Below, piece after piece: positions 47,900 to 60,858 of a DNA stretch of 64,000 bases. Location of the stretch: positions 4,442,001 to 4,506,000 of the forward strand of contig CM020507.1 of the NCBI GenBank assembly GCA_009823395.1, in the 5' to 3' direction. Below the pieces are notes generated by a model that ran no database searches, was not told the origin of the DNA, and saw nothing but the letters and a program-made list of their open reading frames with translations. The first letter of the stretch is position 1. Every line of letters starts with the position of its first letter. Source of the DNA: Thamnaconus septentrionalis (Eukaryota > Chordata > Actinopteri > Tetraodontiformes > Monacanthidae). The position numbers and the translations under genes are program-made.

Positions 47900-49800
47900 A
47901 AACACATTTACATTAAGTAATTTGAATTTTGCATGTCAGTCCTTGTGCTTTGTGATTCCACGTTAATAGTATTTTCTTATTTATAGTGAAACAAACCATT
48001 GGAAGTAGGACAAACCAGTTCTATAAAACTATGATGAGCAATAGCTCCCTGGCAGTTTTACTTCTGGGTAAAAATGTTACAGCAAAACCTCTACCGTGAG
48101 CAGTAAATCTGACCTTTGTAAAGAAATGAGTCATGAATTCATATTTCCTCCATATCTTCCTAATATATGTGCCAAATGTTCACGGCTTCAAGATGGTATA
48201 TTGCCTTTTAAGTCACTGCTACTGTTATGCAGACACTTTAGTTTAAAAAATAGCTCACTAGTCCTTTTTTCCACTTTGAGTTCTTTGTTGGTTTACTTTT
48301 GATGATTTCTTACTACCAGATGCTACTGAATCCAACAAAATGGATCAATTACCAACAATCTAATATGCATTTCTACCCACATGTGTTTGTGTCCTTGTTT
48401 CTTGTCGAGTGGAAAAAAAAATACACCTGCGCTGAATGTCTGTGTCAGTTTGTCTGTGTTTTTGTTTGCACTTGCTGTTTCAAAATGTAAAAGGCATTTT
48501 GGTGGACAAGTTTAATTTTTTATGTTTAGACATTTAAAGGGATTGTGATGGTAGTTGTGCATACTGGAAAGAGGACGGGGAAAAGGCAGGTAGAAGAACA
48601 GACATGCATGTCCAAAACAAACAATTAGCATCACTTCAGAAAATCTCATTTGGTTTGATTGCTGCTAAAGCTAAACACTTTAACAAGAGCATGAAAGATC
48701 AGAAGTCATCCCTGCATGAGAGATTGAAGTTTCATTCGTGTGTCCTTGCGACGTACGCTTTTGTGCACTTGTACAAAGGCCAACAGGTGGCAGCACACAC
48801 CTCTCAAACAGCGCCAGACAATAAGTGTGTCAGAGAGGAAGGATTCCTCCTGCTAGAGCAGGATGTGCCCAGATATGGGGGTTTAGAAGTCATGTGATCC
48901 CACTCTGCTCCTCCTCATCTCTTATGTAATCCCCATTCCAGCCATGTGCTCCCCCTCTATACTGACCTAAATACAGTAATTGTGGCCAATTACCCACAGA
49001 AACAGACTTTTGCACAGCTTGTGACTGATGGTCGAGGCGATGGAGGTGGTTTTGGGTGAAGCATGTAGACAAGGTAGACCCTCAGTGTTGAAAGCAGAAC
49101 TGAAAATCTCTAGTGGAACGCAGCCCTTCGGTTCAGGCACACGCCATTGTTTGAAGAGCCTCTCGCTCTCAGGTGCAGCTGTCAAATAACTCCCCTTCTT
49201 ACAGAGCCTGACTGTTGTTGCTTTTTCTGCTGTGCATATTCACTCATTAAAACTGAGGGGAATTGCATGAGATCAATGGCTTGCAGTAAACTACAACCAT
49301 GGAACAGCAACATTAAAACTGGCTGGCGAACAGAATCATATAGAGCATTTCATTATATGCTACATTTTTTTTAGCTTTATTTAAAAAAACAAACAAAAAA
49401 CAATTTACAGAGGAGCAGTTTTGTTAGCACTCGCACATGAACTCCCCATATAATAAACGAAAAAGTAAATAAACTTGGGTGTTTATTATACATTTATTTT
49501 TATTTATTTATTTTTGCTTTTATGTCAGTCTGTGCGCCAGACGCAGATTTACGGTCAAGCTTTGGTTATCTCTAGCAAGATACATAGTTGAGCACTTGGA
49601 AAAAAAATAAATTCAATAGATCCAAAACATTTATGAAACCAAACCTGCAATTTCAAATGTAGGGCTGCGTGGAGGACAAAGCACAATGGCCTGATGTGAA
49701 ACACATCACAGTGAAGCGTCAGTTTCTCTGTGACAATTCATAAACGCGTTTGTTTTGATCCTCAATTCATTCATTCGGTCGGTCGGTTCTCCTCCATTCG
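47900..49800. other. anxa3-bmp2k intergenic region
   Basis: About 2 kb, AT-rich. Around 48305-48340 the sequence TTACTACCAGATGCTACTGA resembles, with mismatches, the right end of the TTAAAGGCCCA element at 14477-15070. No coding signal. Confidence 0.5.
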
Positions 49801-49837
49801 TGGCGCTAACAGGCTCCCATACAAGACGGAACTTCCA

Positions 49838-49935
49838 CCAATCAAAACAATAGGAGGGGGCGGAGACGCGTCAAGTTCGGTTGTCACTCCCATTGGGTAA
49901 ATAACAAACCACCCACTTATTTTGTAGCCGACGGT
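49838..49935 (+). promoter_or_regulatory. bmp2k: bmp2k promoter elements
   Basis: CCAAT at 49838-49842, a GC box (GGGGGCGGAG) at 49856-49865 and an inverted CCAAT (ATTGG) at 49892-49896. They stand just upstream of a CpG-rich leader (about 49,930-50,450). The transcription start is not determined. Confidence 0.55.
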
Positions 49936-50771
49936 TTGTGGAGTCACGAGAAGTTAAACGCCAGCGAAGCTCCGCGAAGAAAAAAAAGAAAGAAAATGGC
50001 CCAGAGGTGAGCGGACGGAGATGACCGAGACGAAGCTCGACAAAAAAGGGACTTCGCCGGAGGGTTTCTGCCGGTGAGAGGACGGACGCTCACCCTTCTT
50101 GACAAGGCTTGAGCTCCTACTTTTTTCTCTCCCTCCCTCCCCTCCCTGCCCACCTGCACTGCACTGTGGCTCGGCTCCTCGGAGGGAACCGCTGTTAGCT
50201 TCAGATCGTTAGCCGCTTAGCTCAACTAGCGGCTAACTAGCCACCGCTAACTAGCCGCCTCGTCCCAGTGTGGAGTCAACGAGCCGTGCCGTGCGAACGA
50301 CGCAGACGCCACTCTTTGAGGAGCGTGGAGGTGTATGGCTCGGGGATTTATTTCCCCCCCCGAAGTCGTGCCATTAGCCCGGGTTCGATCCTCTCTCGTT
50401 AAGCTCAGTCTCCGGTGTCTTCTTCCTATTGTTGATGGAGGATCTTGACCGCACGCCTCTGAATGTGTGCTAGGAACCGCCGCCGTCTCCAAAACGATGT
50501 GTCAGATCAGCTAAAGATTTTTCTTTATTTTCTAATTTTTGGCTCGGTTTTTGTCACCGCTAATTGTCCCATTTAGTACTATCGTCCCACCTCACAAGAT
50601 ATCTATCAACTGTCCTCAATGTATGACCCGACCACAGGTAGCTCCTCCGGAAGAAGCAGATGCAGAACATGCAGGAAGGGAACCGACTTCAGATCAGTAG
50701 ATAGAGGACACTGCCAAGCTGATTTGTGCCACTAAACTGGGATCGTATCTGGTGACGAAGAACGCACAAGG
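49936..50771 (+). other. bmp2k: bmp2k 5' leader (probable)
   Basis: Non-coding, partly CpG-rich stretch between the promoter and the start codon. It contains a four-codon upstream ORF (ATG GCC CAG AGG TGA, 49996-50010) in good Kozak context; its last codons overlap a donor-like AG/gtgagc, so part of the leader may be spliced out. Confidence 0.5.
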
Positions 50772-50922
50772 ATGAAGAAGTTTTCCAGGATGCCCAAGTC
50801 CGAGAGCGGCGGGCTCGGAGGGGCGTCCGGGTCCAGCTCCAGCTCCGGGGTCAGCAGTTACTACGGGAAAGTGTTCGCGATTGGCCGGTTTCAAGTGACC
50901 GTGGACGAGCTGGTTGCAGAGG
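50772..50922 (+). CDS. bmp2k: BMP2-inducible kinase, exon 1
   Basis: BMP2K (BIKE) is a Ser/Thr kinase of the NAK family (AAK1, GAK) that phosphorylates clathrin-adaptor subunits (family knowledge). Exon 1 encodes MKKFSRMPKSESGGLGGASG, a Ser/Gly linker, then VFAIGRFQVTVDELVAE, and ends with the first base of the glycine-loop codon at donor gtatgt. The identical MKKFSRMPKSE start is diagnostic of BMP2K as against AAK1. The start at 50772 is the first ATG in this frame before that motif. The Gly-rich linker is shorter than in mammals. Confidence 0.93.
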
Positions 50923-52388
50923 GTATGTACAAACAACGCGACATTGCGCTTCGGCCTGAGTGTCACTTTGTATTCGCATGATAACCCAGCATATTTTCAG
51001 GGACACACCGGTTATCCCCGGTTTAGAGAAAGTCACAATACAGCCTTAGGAAACTCCTCAAGCCTGGTCTCCTATGGGTTGATTTTTTTTTTTTTCTTTA
51101 CCTAATTGAAAGATTTCTTTTCCCCTCATTTTCACAGCTGGCTATGTTTGTTAAGAAATTACACACAGGGTAATTGACATTATACGGCTTTACTTTGGCT
51201 ATGAGCTATAACTTGTTCAGGATTTTGGTACATTACTTAAGTGAAAGATCCCATATCAAAAAGTATTTTATGTGTGATTTCTATCAGTTTTCAGATGTGT
51301 GTCATAGAGGGCTAAATGTGCTCTTCTCATAAGTGTGTATAGAGGTTTTTTTGGACCTTCAGTTACAACCGACTGCCGGATGAGAGTCTGCAATTTAAAA
51401 AAACAAAAACCAAACAATGGAAAATATTGTACCTGTGAGCCCTTTTGAAATAGATTCTCTCTGGGCTTTTTCACCTCGTTTCACTTGATCTCTGGTTTGC
51501 CTCCAGTCTAACGCTGGTATCAAATCCTGTGTCAACAAAACACAGTGTAAAGGTTCAAACATTTCAGAAAGGAGAAACTTGTCTAACTTGTTCACACACA
51601 CACAGCATGTCTAAAGACTTAAGTCACAAAAACATTTCATTAAACATAACAGTTTTGTTGCCTATGCAAATGCCAAAAATGTTTTTATGACAGGATTCTC
51701 TCTGGCTTGAGGGTTGTTTATTGGATTTGATTATATAACACTGAAACAGGTAACAACAAACCTTGGTGAATAAATACACAAAGGGTGACTTTGGCAACAG
51801 CTCTGCTTCTGCCAGTCAGAATGTTTGTTCTTGGGAATTCCTTTGAATTTTCCACAATTGGACAAATCAAGCATCAACCAAAACTAAAGTGGCAACTAGT
51901 GAAATTCTCTCTGGTAATGTAATTAAACCAGGTCAAGGTCAGTGAGACAGTATAATAGTGGAAAGGGAAGTGCAAGCTTTATCTCCGCTTGCTCCCTAAT
52001 AAACGCAGAAAACAGCCCAAGCGGCCAGCAGTCATGAGTCTGTGTCGTCAGCATAATCATGTGAAGTGGCCGTGCTTGAGTTTGTTACCAGAGGCACAAG
52101 GTTACATTGTGACCTTTGCTCATCGTTCTGTACTCGAGTACGGGCTTTAATGTTTCTGCCCGTCTGTGCTGCTCACCAACTGACGTAGCTGCTTCCTTTA
52201 TTTCTCACCGTCAGCTGCTTCTTTGGAATTGCAGGGTCACAATGAGGAAGACTTGGCCTACATAAATAAACCCAAACTTAAGGGTGACTTGCTTTTACAG
52301 TCAGTCTTTCTGTGGTCGCCTTGCATCTCCCTGCACCACAGCCCCCCCCCTCCCTCCACCCCCCGAGTGTTGTGATTGTGCACACCAG

Positions 52389-52426
52389 GGTAACCAGTCT
52401 CACACCTGGTAACCAGTCTCACACCT
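52389..52426. repeat. 19-bp direct duplication
   Basis: Two perfect copies of GGTAACCAGTCTCACACCT in tandem. Confidence 0.95.
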
Positions 52427-53316
52427 GAGACCTCTTCCTATCCGAGGCAAATCTGCGTCTCGTCCCTCCAGAGTCGACACTTTGCTTGCCATTTGGCCCA
52501 GAGTCATGCTGGTGCTTTTGCTCTATGCAAACCTTGGTGTCTTTTTCCTCTTGTGAGTGTGTGTGTGTGGGGCTCAGTTTGAGGAAGCCTGTTTAGGGGC
52601 ATTCAGCCTTTTTTTTCACTAACAGTTTCTTCTGTTTCATGGCTAGGTGACAAGCTTAGAATTGTAGTTTTATTGGCAAGTGACTTCTTAAACTGTTTAG
52701 GTCGGCAACTTTAGGTTTTAGTCTGTTCATTACCCTTTAAGCTTGTTTACCCACCTTTATTTATTGTGTTGCGCCTGTTTTCCCCAAGACGGTTTTTAAT
52801 GTTATAACCTTTAAAAACTCTGGGGGAAATGGGAGATGACATAAAATAAAAGCTGAGTAAACAAGCTTGAGGGCCTATAAATAAGTAGATTTATTGTTTA
52901 CATCAACCAACAGAAAATATCGTCATGGCCTCCCAAAGCCACACAAACATTTCTAAACCCCAAAACAAATTGACAGAAAATTCCCAGCAGGCTTCCTTAA
53001 AGTAAACTTACACACTCAGAAACCAAACAGACCTAAAGGCTTGCACATTGCCCCGGCACAACTCCGGCCTGAATGTCAGATGAAGAGTTTGCGGCTATGA
53101 CATACAGTAGATTTCCACTGGTGGTGGGATTTCTCAGGTGTGAGTGACTCCGAGGTGGCAACAACCTCAGCACCCAGTGAGGACGGAGGGCAGATCTGCA
53201 GTACAAGGAGAAACACGGCCTCCACAGGAAGAGGTTGGAGGTCTGTGGATGTAACAAACACAAAGGCTTGGAGAGCAAAGGCAAAATTCATCAAGGTCGT
53301 TGGTTAATATTACAGT

Positions 53317-53788
53317 AGCTGCGTTTCCATGACAGTTTTTCACAAAATAAAAGCGATATTTTTAAAATTTCGAGAAAGTACAATTGCGATTTGCAGGTGT
53401 TTCCATTGAATGGTGTGAAGCGCATAAGCTGTCATACTCGTCAAATCTCGTCCCCCAAACCCCATTTTAAGGAGAAAAGAGGTGCAAAAATGACTTGTAA
53501 AAATAATCAGTCTCCTCCTCCTCCGTCCAAACAGAACGCGCCATTTTCACTTGAAGTGAACTGGTCACGTGACCTCGTACATCGCGTCCGCTGACGCGTA
53601 AATGCGAAGAAAAAAAAAGTGTTTCCATGACACTTTTGCGATATACCTCTGTATGGATACGTTTGAAAAACCACCTCTGGAGAGCGTCAAAACATTTTAG
53701 CCATATTTGAGAGGTTTGTCCAAGTTTCCCAGTTTTTTATTGGGATATTTAGGTTTTGCGCAATTCTAGGGGTCATGGAAACTCAGCT
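53317..53788 (+). mobile_element. palindromic MITE, copy 2 (AGCTGC...CAGCT)
   Basis: Begins AGCTGCGTTTCCATGACAG and ends GTCATGGAAACTCAGCT; the ends are inverted repeats. It aligns along its length with copy 1 at 15388-15772 but is longer by about 90 bp (insertions near 53430-53515 and 53605). No transposase frame; no clear target-site duplication. Confidence 0.75.
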
Positions 53789-55204
53789 GGTGTATCAAAA
53801 AGTGTTTGAGGAAATGTATAAATTTGGAAAGTCAGTTGCAGCAGTGCTACCAGAGGAGGCAACGAGTGTCTACGCTTGTTGCTATGCAAGCTGAAGCGCT
53901 CAAGGACTCAGCATATATATTTTTTAATGCTTATAGACAAAGTGTTTAAGAAGAGGAAAATGATTTTGCGCCATGACAGACGGAGCCCTGTGCTACTACA
54001 GGGGAGTTTCATTTGTATTTCTGGAATTTCTACAGTGTCAGAAGTGCCTGTCGAGTCTTGAACGTTACTCTGCCAGCGCCTGCTCACGTGCTCCCCATCT
54101 GGCATCAGCTGACCTCTAACCACCAATCAATTGTTGTCCGTTTTCCACTGTGGTTTTGAGTTTGTCACCAAAAACCTCTTGGCAGGGAACCAGTCAGTGT
54201 TTGTAGCTCCTGCTCTATTTACAGCCCTGCCCTGCTGCAAACCACGCTGCGGTTCAGCGAGCTTTACCTGTGCACCAGGTGCGTTTGGGAGATTGAAACG
54301 CTCCGTTTGGAGCATCTTTAAGTCTCTCACTGGCTAGACAGAAATATCAACCACGCTAAAAATGTGCTGAGCAAAAAGCATATTTAAATTTTTACATGTT
54401 ATTTATTTTTATATCTGTTGAACTCTCTCTGTGCTCCTGTGACCATGGCATGGAGAGTCGGCGGTTTTCACTGAAGTTTGTCAAACTGTCACTAATGTTG
54501 TGTGACTGTTTACTGAGTGGATTGTGTCACGATGGACAAAAGCCATGTTTCTTTTTTCCACTGAGCAGCTGTGCTGAGGAGATGAAGGGCGGGAGTCTTA
54601 TTTAACACAAACACACCTCAAGATAAACTTGGTCAATACAAACATGTGAGACTGATCATGTTTGCTTGTGTCTGAAAGTGTAAACCAAAAATCAACTAAA
54701 ATGTTTCGTCATGATCAGCTTGGTTTTGTTTTGTGGGCTGTAAATTATTTCTTTTTGAGGACACATCTGCTGAGCCGCCGTCTCTCTGCCTAAAGTTGGA
54801 TCGTTGTCACTTGCCTCCATTTCCTCTCAGCCTCTGTGGTTTCTCCGGAGCGCTATCTGCGATCCTGTCTCCAAGAGGAACACAAAAATGACATGTAGCA
54901 ACAGGATGCATCTGTGAGCCTGTCACCCTTTGAGCCTCATCACAGGCAGCTCCCTGTCAAGGATTTAGATGTGTAGAAGTTCCGAAGGCTTTGCTTGCTT
55001 GAAATGTTATACGCAAACTTATTGTTGTGTTTACAGCACTCATTCATCTCCTGCAAAATATGATAAAGTTAACAAAAAGAAAATAGTAAAAACATGAACA
55101 ATTCATGGACTGTAAAGATGTGTTCTAAAACAAGTTAACTAAAGTAGCTCCTGTGTATCCTATTGGGTCTTGTACTTTTCTATAGATGTTTCCAAAACTT
55201 TATC

Positions 55205-55244
55205 GGATAAATCCCTCCCAGCATGGATAAATCCCTCCCAGCAT
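55205..55244. repeat. 20-bp direct duplication
   Basis: Two perfect tandem copies of GGATAAATCCCTCCCAGCAT. Confidence 0.95.
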
Positions 55245-58200
55245 GTCCCACAGTTCAACTGTTGACTAAGCAGATGTGACTGATTACCCACCAATCACCA
55301 CAGTAAACACTTCTACCTCTGCAGAAAATAACTTTGGAAATTCACGACCGTCTCCGTCCGTGTTGTGAAGTTGTTGTTTTTTTAAGGAAGGCAACAATAA
55401 GAAGATGATCTAATTGGGGCCGCAAGTATCTTCTAAACCTCAGTGATGTGCTGACTGCGCAGCGTCTCAGTACAGTGACTCTGGCTTTTCTAGCATTATT
55501 TCAATGTGTTTGTGTGGCTTCAGTCGCTTGGCTTTGTGGTGTTCATCCTTGACTCTTTCTTGGAATGCTGGGTGTGAGTTTTCTGACACAGCAGTCACGT
55601 TACCCAACAGACACCAAGTTTTTCTCTCTCTCTGTCTTTCTCTGTGAACATGCTGATGTAACAGAATTTTGTCGTGCTCGCTTGCTGTCAGCAGAATGTC
55701 GAAGCGTTTTGCACGCTGGGCTTCGTCATAGCGTCTCAGTTTGCCTCAGGCTGAAGAGCCTTGGTCACAGACCCGCAGCACGCTGCAGATCATGTAAAAA
55801 TCGGAGATGCAAACACATCAGCTGCTGTGAACGCAGCATATGCAGCGCCTCGTCACATTGTCCCAGGCATTCACCAGTCGTACATACTCTCCATGTTTTG
55901 GCCACTTGTAGAATTTTAATGTCAGAACAAACTTTACCGATGTTGAGTTTCACTTTGTTCACTCATGGTACCTTTGTAAAATAGTTGTGATATTGTTAAA
56001 TGAAGGCTAAATATTAAAATATACTTTCTAGTATTGAGAGGACAGTGTTGAAAAGTTCATAGTTTTGTGAGTTTTTAATTAAAAATAAGGATGAATGCTT
56101 TTCAGTGTATTGTTGTGAAACCCTCTCAACAGTCTTGCCAGATTTTTTTGAAAAATGTCCTCCCAACATGAGGGGAACCTGCTGCACAAACACTGCAGAC
56201 ATGGAAAAACGGAGAGGAACGATAAGAGGCGGGAAGACTCACAAAGTGGGAGGGGCTAAAAACAATATCAACAACTACTGCAAGTCAACGAGAGTCGCAT
56301 CTTCTCTTTCATCGGATGTTCAGTCATAAAATTGTGAACCAGCGGAAAAGGGTTGGACGTTGAATTTCACATTGTGAAAGGAGGGGTTGGGGTGGGAGGG
56401 GAGGGCACTAGTGTTTCCCAACAGCCGTGGCTGTGCTGGTGATGAATGGGCACATTGTGGCCCTGCATTGTCTTATTGTAGCAGCCAAGAGTGAGCGCTG
56501 GTACGATGCGGCTCTCGCTCCCGTGATGTGTAATCGCCGTCTTTGTGCTGCTGGCTGAGGCCTCCTGTCTCTGCCTCTCTGCCATCCCTCCCTCCCTTCT
56601 TTCCCAAACTGCAAATGAATCATTTTCTTCCGATTCATCACCCCCGCCCCACCCGATCTGAGGAGGGCTCCCAGCCAAATGTTGGACTGGGCTCGGTTCA
56701 TATGGAAATCCACATGCAGGAGGGCATTGATGTGCGTTGAGATGCAAAGTGGCCTCAAACACTTTAATGCGGCATCGTCACGAACTATAACTGAATACAG
56801 ATGTGCAGCTGGGACACAGATGTTTTTATTGCTCCCCAATGAAGCATGTCTTTGCTTGCATCTTATGTCGCATGCAAAAGCACTGTACAAGAGTGTCACC
56901 GAGTGTCACTCAGCTTGTACCACCCTGTATAAACAGCGATACTTGCCATGACTGGGAGGTTGGCGCTTTGCTTTCACCGCTGGGTGGCGCTCTCTCAAAG
57001 TCTACCCTCACTCCCAGCAGGCATTGCGGCGGTTGTGCCAAGTCTCGCCAACTGACCGTTTAAAGCAAAAGGACTTAATGAAGGGCGGCAATGATAGTGC
57101 CCTCTAGTGTCCAACGTTCAATGAACATCCAAAGTTCATGAACTGAACAATAAATATTTACAAATGCGTAACTATACATTACCCCTTTATATATTTTTTG
57201 GGCATTTTGACACCAGGGTGCGCTGTCACATGACTTGCATATATTAAACTTTTCACGATAGTCTCAATGTACAAATTGAACCACATGAATTCAGGTTAAG
57301 CATTGCTTTTTTTTTAAATTTTCGCTGACAAACCCGCTGTGTTTTACGGCCATATTATGGGATGAACGTGTCCTTCACCCCTTGTCACGGTAACACTGTC
57401 AGAATTGGAATTATTGATTCAAAAACAGCAGTGAATCTCCACCACTGTTATCACAGTGTCTCCAAAAGGCAACGACCACTTGTGCTTTCACTGTTGTCTT
57501 AAGCGCTGCTGAAGGAAGATACATGGGAACCAGCTGGCAGAAGCTTTCAGCTTCAGCTGAGCCCAGCGTGAAAAACCGTCTTCATTCATCCACATGGATT
57601 ACCTTTTATGGACAAGCTTTTAGAAACGCAGCCTTAAACAATTGTCCCCGTCTTTTACTCTGCTTTCCATCATTCACCTGAGCCGGAGCACAGATTTGAT
57701 TGATTGCCGTTCAGGGTTGAGACGTAGTCTTAAATCTACATTTGCCTGCAGTGTCTCACCGTCATTAATGGGGTCCATCGTGGAGACTGAGTTAAACTTG
57801 CATTGGTCTGAAAGAACGCTCGCTGTGCATTGTACAAAGTGTTCTCTTATTAAAACGGTCACATTTCCCTCTGTGTCAGTTCCCCTTTGCTGTTGAATCA
57901 CTAGTGGTTCTGTCTTCTCTTGTTATCAAACCTTGCAGTGCAAATAATTTGACAAAGGAAAGATTGTTGATTTGAAAAAAGAAAAGAGTTCAGAATAATT
58001 TTGGCATTGATCTGACAAAAAAAAAAAAAGGAGGAGCTGAGATTGTTGTTGGCAACTGACCTCGAGGTGCTTGACGGCTCGCGGTGACTCTTCTGTAGCA
58101 CTGAAGACGGTTCAGCAGGGCCATGACCGAAGAAGGTCAAGGCAAATACTTCTTTTTCAATTGCTTTTTTTTTGGTCATAATTTGCATCAATCCTCATGT

Positions 58201-60611
58201 ATTTTTATCCCTCCATCATACCTACTTGATTAAAGTGAAGTAGTGGCTGTCCCCTGGAACATGTTGTATTGAAATGTAGTTGCACACTGCCTTTGACCAG
58301 CTGATCCTGCCAGATGTTTGGCCATTTGCCAGATATTGGGGCCTGGATTTGCCAGCTGCACCTTTCATTCATTTCTTTTTTAATTTGTGTTGTGGCAGGA
58401 GGCCATCCTCTCTCAAGGTTTAAAAATATCGAACCCACTGTCGCCATGCACATCTGGCTTGTCAAAGCCAGTCAAACTTAAACTCACTCATGTTGTGTAC
58501 ATTGTCAGTCAGGTTAAGAGTTCAACGCTTATCCTCTGTAACCTAAAAAGTAGCACATCTGTTTTTTTTTCTTTTACATGTACCTTCGGAAAAAAAATGC
58601 AGAAAATATGAGAAGGTAATGTGTCCTGACAGGAGTTGCAGAATTTCTCAGGCGCTCGCTAAAACAGCCGTCTATTTTTAGTGTGGAAAGGCCTTATTCT
58701 TGTCCAAGCATCACGACGGTGTAACTCTCAACCGTGGTGTGATTTCTGTTCACTTTCCAGCTACTGGATTGAGTGTTTGGACTCCTCGCCAAAACTAAAG
58801 TCCTTAGCACATTATTAGTCTGTATAATAGCTAATCTGGAAGGATTGGCTCCAGAAGAGAGGATCAACAAGTCAGTTTTGGTAATTAGCGAGTGCAGCTG
58901 GCACACCACTGCCCCCTAACTTCAACCCTCTTAATGAAAATCAACATTGGAGAAATGACTCCTGTTTGCCCTGAAATCCAGGTTGCAAAATGTGAAATCT
59001 GCAGCTGCGTGAAAGAGTGTTGATCACGTGTTGGTGAGACCAGAAAGTCCATTTAAATCAAGTGAAAATGTTGATATTATGTCAGAAAATGTCTAGAAAC
59101 TGCGTGAGCTGGTGCTTTGCCACCACAGTCTCCAGTTTTGGGCCTTTTGTTTACGGAAGTGCTCGGCAGCTCCTGCTCACTAGTGGCTTTTCTCTGGGTG
59201 CTGGAGTTTTGGGTAATTAGGAGGATTGTAGGAGTGATTACGAGTTCTTGCGCTTGTTTGTCTCCGAGTGGCAGCGCTTTGAAGAGCTGCCTGACGGTAA
59301 CCCACCTCCTCTCATCAGCGCTCATCAAGGATGAATATCTGTCCTCTTTTGAAGCTCAGCTTTTTCCTTCAGTGGGAAATTAGTTTTTGAACATAATTAT
59401 GCGCCATATTCAATTATTATATGTTTTGAGCTCTGAAAATCTAAAATAGTTTAGCGAGTGCGGTAATGATGAAGTTTTCTTTTGGCAAAGAAGGAAAGGA
59501 AGAAGAAGGAAGAGTTTTTTTGGGGGTATATTTAGATTTAATTAAGACATTTTAGGCTTTTTTCCGCCTCTGAACGAGATCCTTCCCAAAGTAATTGACA
59601 GTGATGAGCTTTGCCCCAGTTTTGGACTCATCTCGGCAACTAGCTTCATCATGTGACCTTGAACATTTTGTAGTATGAGAAGGTGAAGTATCCCTTCATG
59701 TTTTTGGATCTCCAACAACAGGCCTACTTCGGCCCTACTTGCTGTTATCCTACAGCTGCAGAGCCTTGTAGGGGAAGTGTTGCGGGCTGCCGTTTGGGGA
59801 TGGGGCCTCCAGTAGGAAATACCTCCCCTGCTTTCAAAGTTTCCTTCTGCCCTATCCCCTCTCTCTCTTTTTCTTTTTCCTTCAACTGCTCTGCAGCACA
59901 GCGGTGTCACACTGACTTCAGTATAACATTGTGAGGTGAAGTAAGAGTCAGAGTGCTGGGGAGTAGTGGGAGCAGCCTGTTATCTCAGATGACATCATGC
60001 TTCATAGGAAGAACATCTGTGCCTGCAGTCTGAGCAGAGTCTGCAAAGTATCTCCTCGCTTCACGCTTGTTTCTTAATCCTCTAATCTCTCGGAGACACA
60101 CTAAGACCACTTGTGAAGTTCTCCCTCCACCCTCCACCCCTCCACCACAACTCTTGTCTGTATGAGGAGGCATGTATGACACTCCCTACTTATTTTTTTC
60201 TGCAAAAGCCTTTTCCGTCCTGGTGTACGAGCCATCATGTGTGCCGCCTCTGACTGTCCTAGTTAGTCAGGCTTTGAAATGATGTCAGGGTCCCCGGTGC
60301 TGCATGCAGGGCCGGGGAAAATTCCCCAGTAATTACAGGCCTCAGCCAGTACCAGTCTTTAGCCTCGCTGCCCACCCTCCCCTGTTTTTTGGCCTGGTGC
60401 ACTGCGGCGTGTGTGTGTGTCGGGGGAGAGGGAGGGGGAATGGGTGAGGGGGGCGGGTTCCTCCAAATGTCACTGACCAACAGTTAATGCAGTAACTCGT
60501 GTCATTCTAACGTCATCGTGCCTGAAGAGAAGAGGGGGGTGGGAGTACTTTCAAACATCTTTTGTTTCTGTTAAAATGCAGCATCTTGACTTTAAGAAAT
60601 GTGGCTTAGTA

Positions 60612-60858
60612 AAGTTAAAGTCCCAGTGACTGTCACGTGCCGAAGGATGCGAAATCTGTCCTTCGCATTTGACCCATCATCCCCTGAGGGGAATCATTGG
60701 CTGATCTAACCCCCCAATGCCATCCCTGAATACTGAGTGCCAAGCAGGGAGGCAGCCGGGACCATTTTTACAGACTTTGGTCTGACCCGGCAGGGGATCG
60801 AACCCACAACCTGCCAGTCTCAGGGTGGACTCTCAACTGCTAGACCACTGAGCTGGTA
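60612..60858 (-). mobile_element. tRNA-derived SINE
   Basis: Read on the minus strand, the head starts AGCTCAGTGGTCTAGCAGT (A box; AGCTCAGTGG at 60845-60854) and carries GGTTCGATCCC (B box; 60794-60804), the spacing of a tRNA-type pol III promoter. The body contains CTGCTTGGCACTCAGTATTC, known to me from fish SINE copies. The far end lies near 60612. Confidence 0.75.

Noticed and set aside
55565..55984. 139-codon cysteine-rich frame in bmp2k intron 1
   Set aside because: No signal peptide, splice site or known cysteine spacing; stop-free by chance.
60791..60858. Possible tRNA gene on the minus strand
   Set aside because: Has A and B boxes but continues into a fish SINE body and lacks a full acceptor stem; called as the SINE head.
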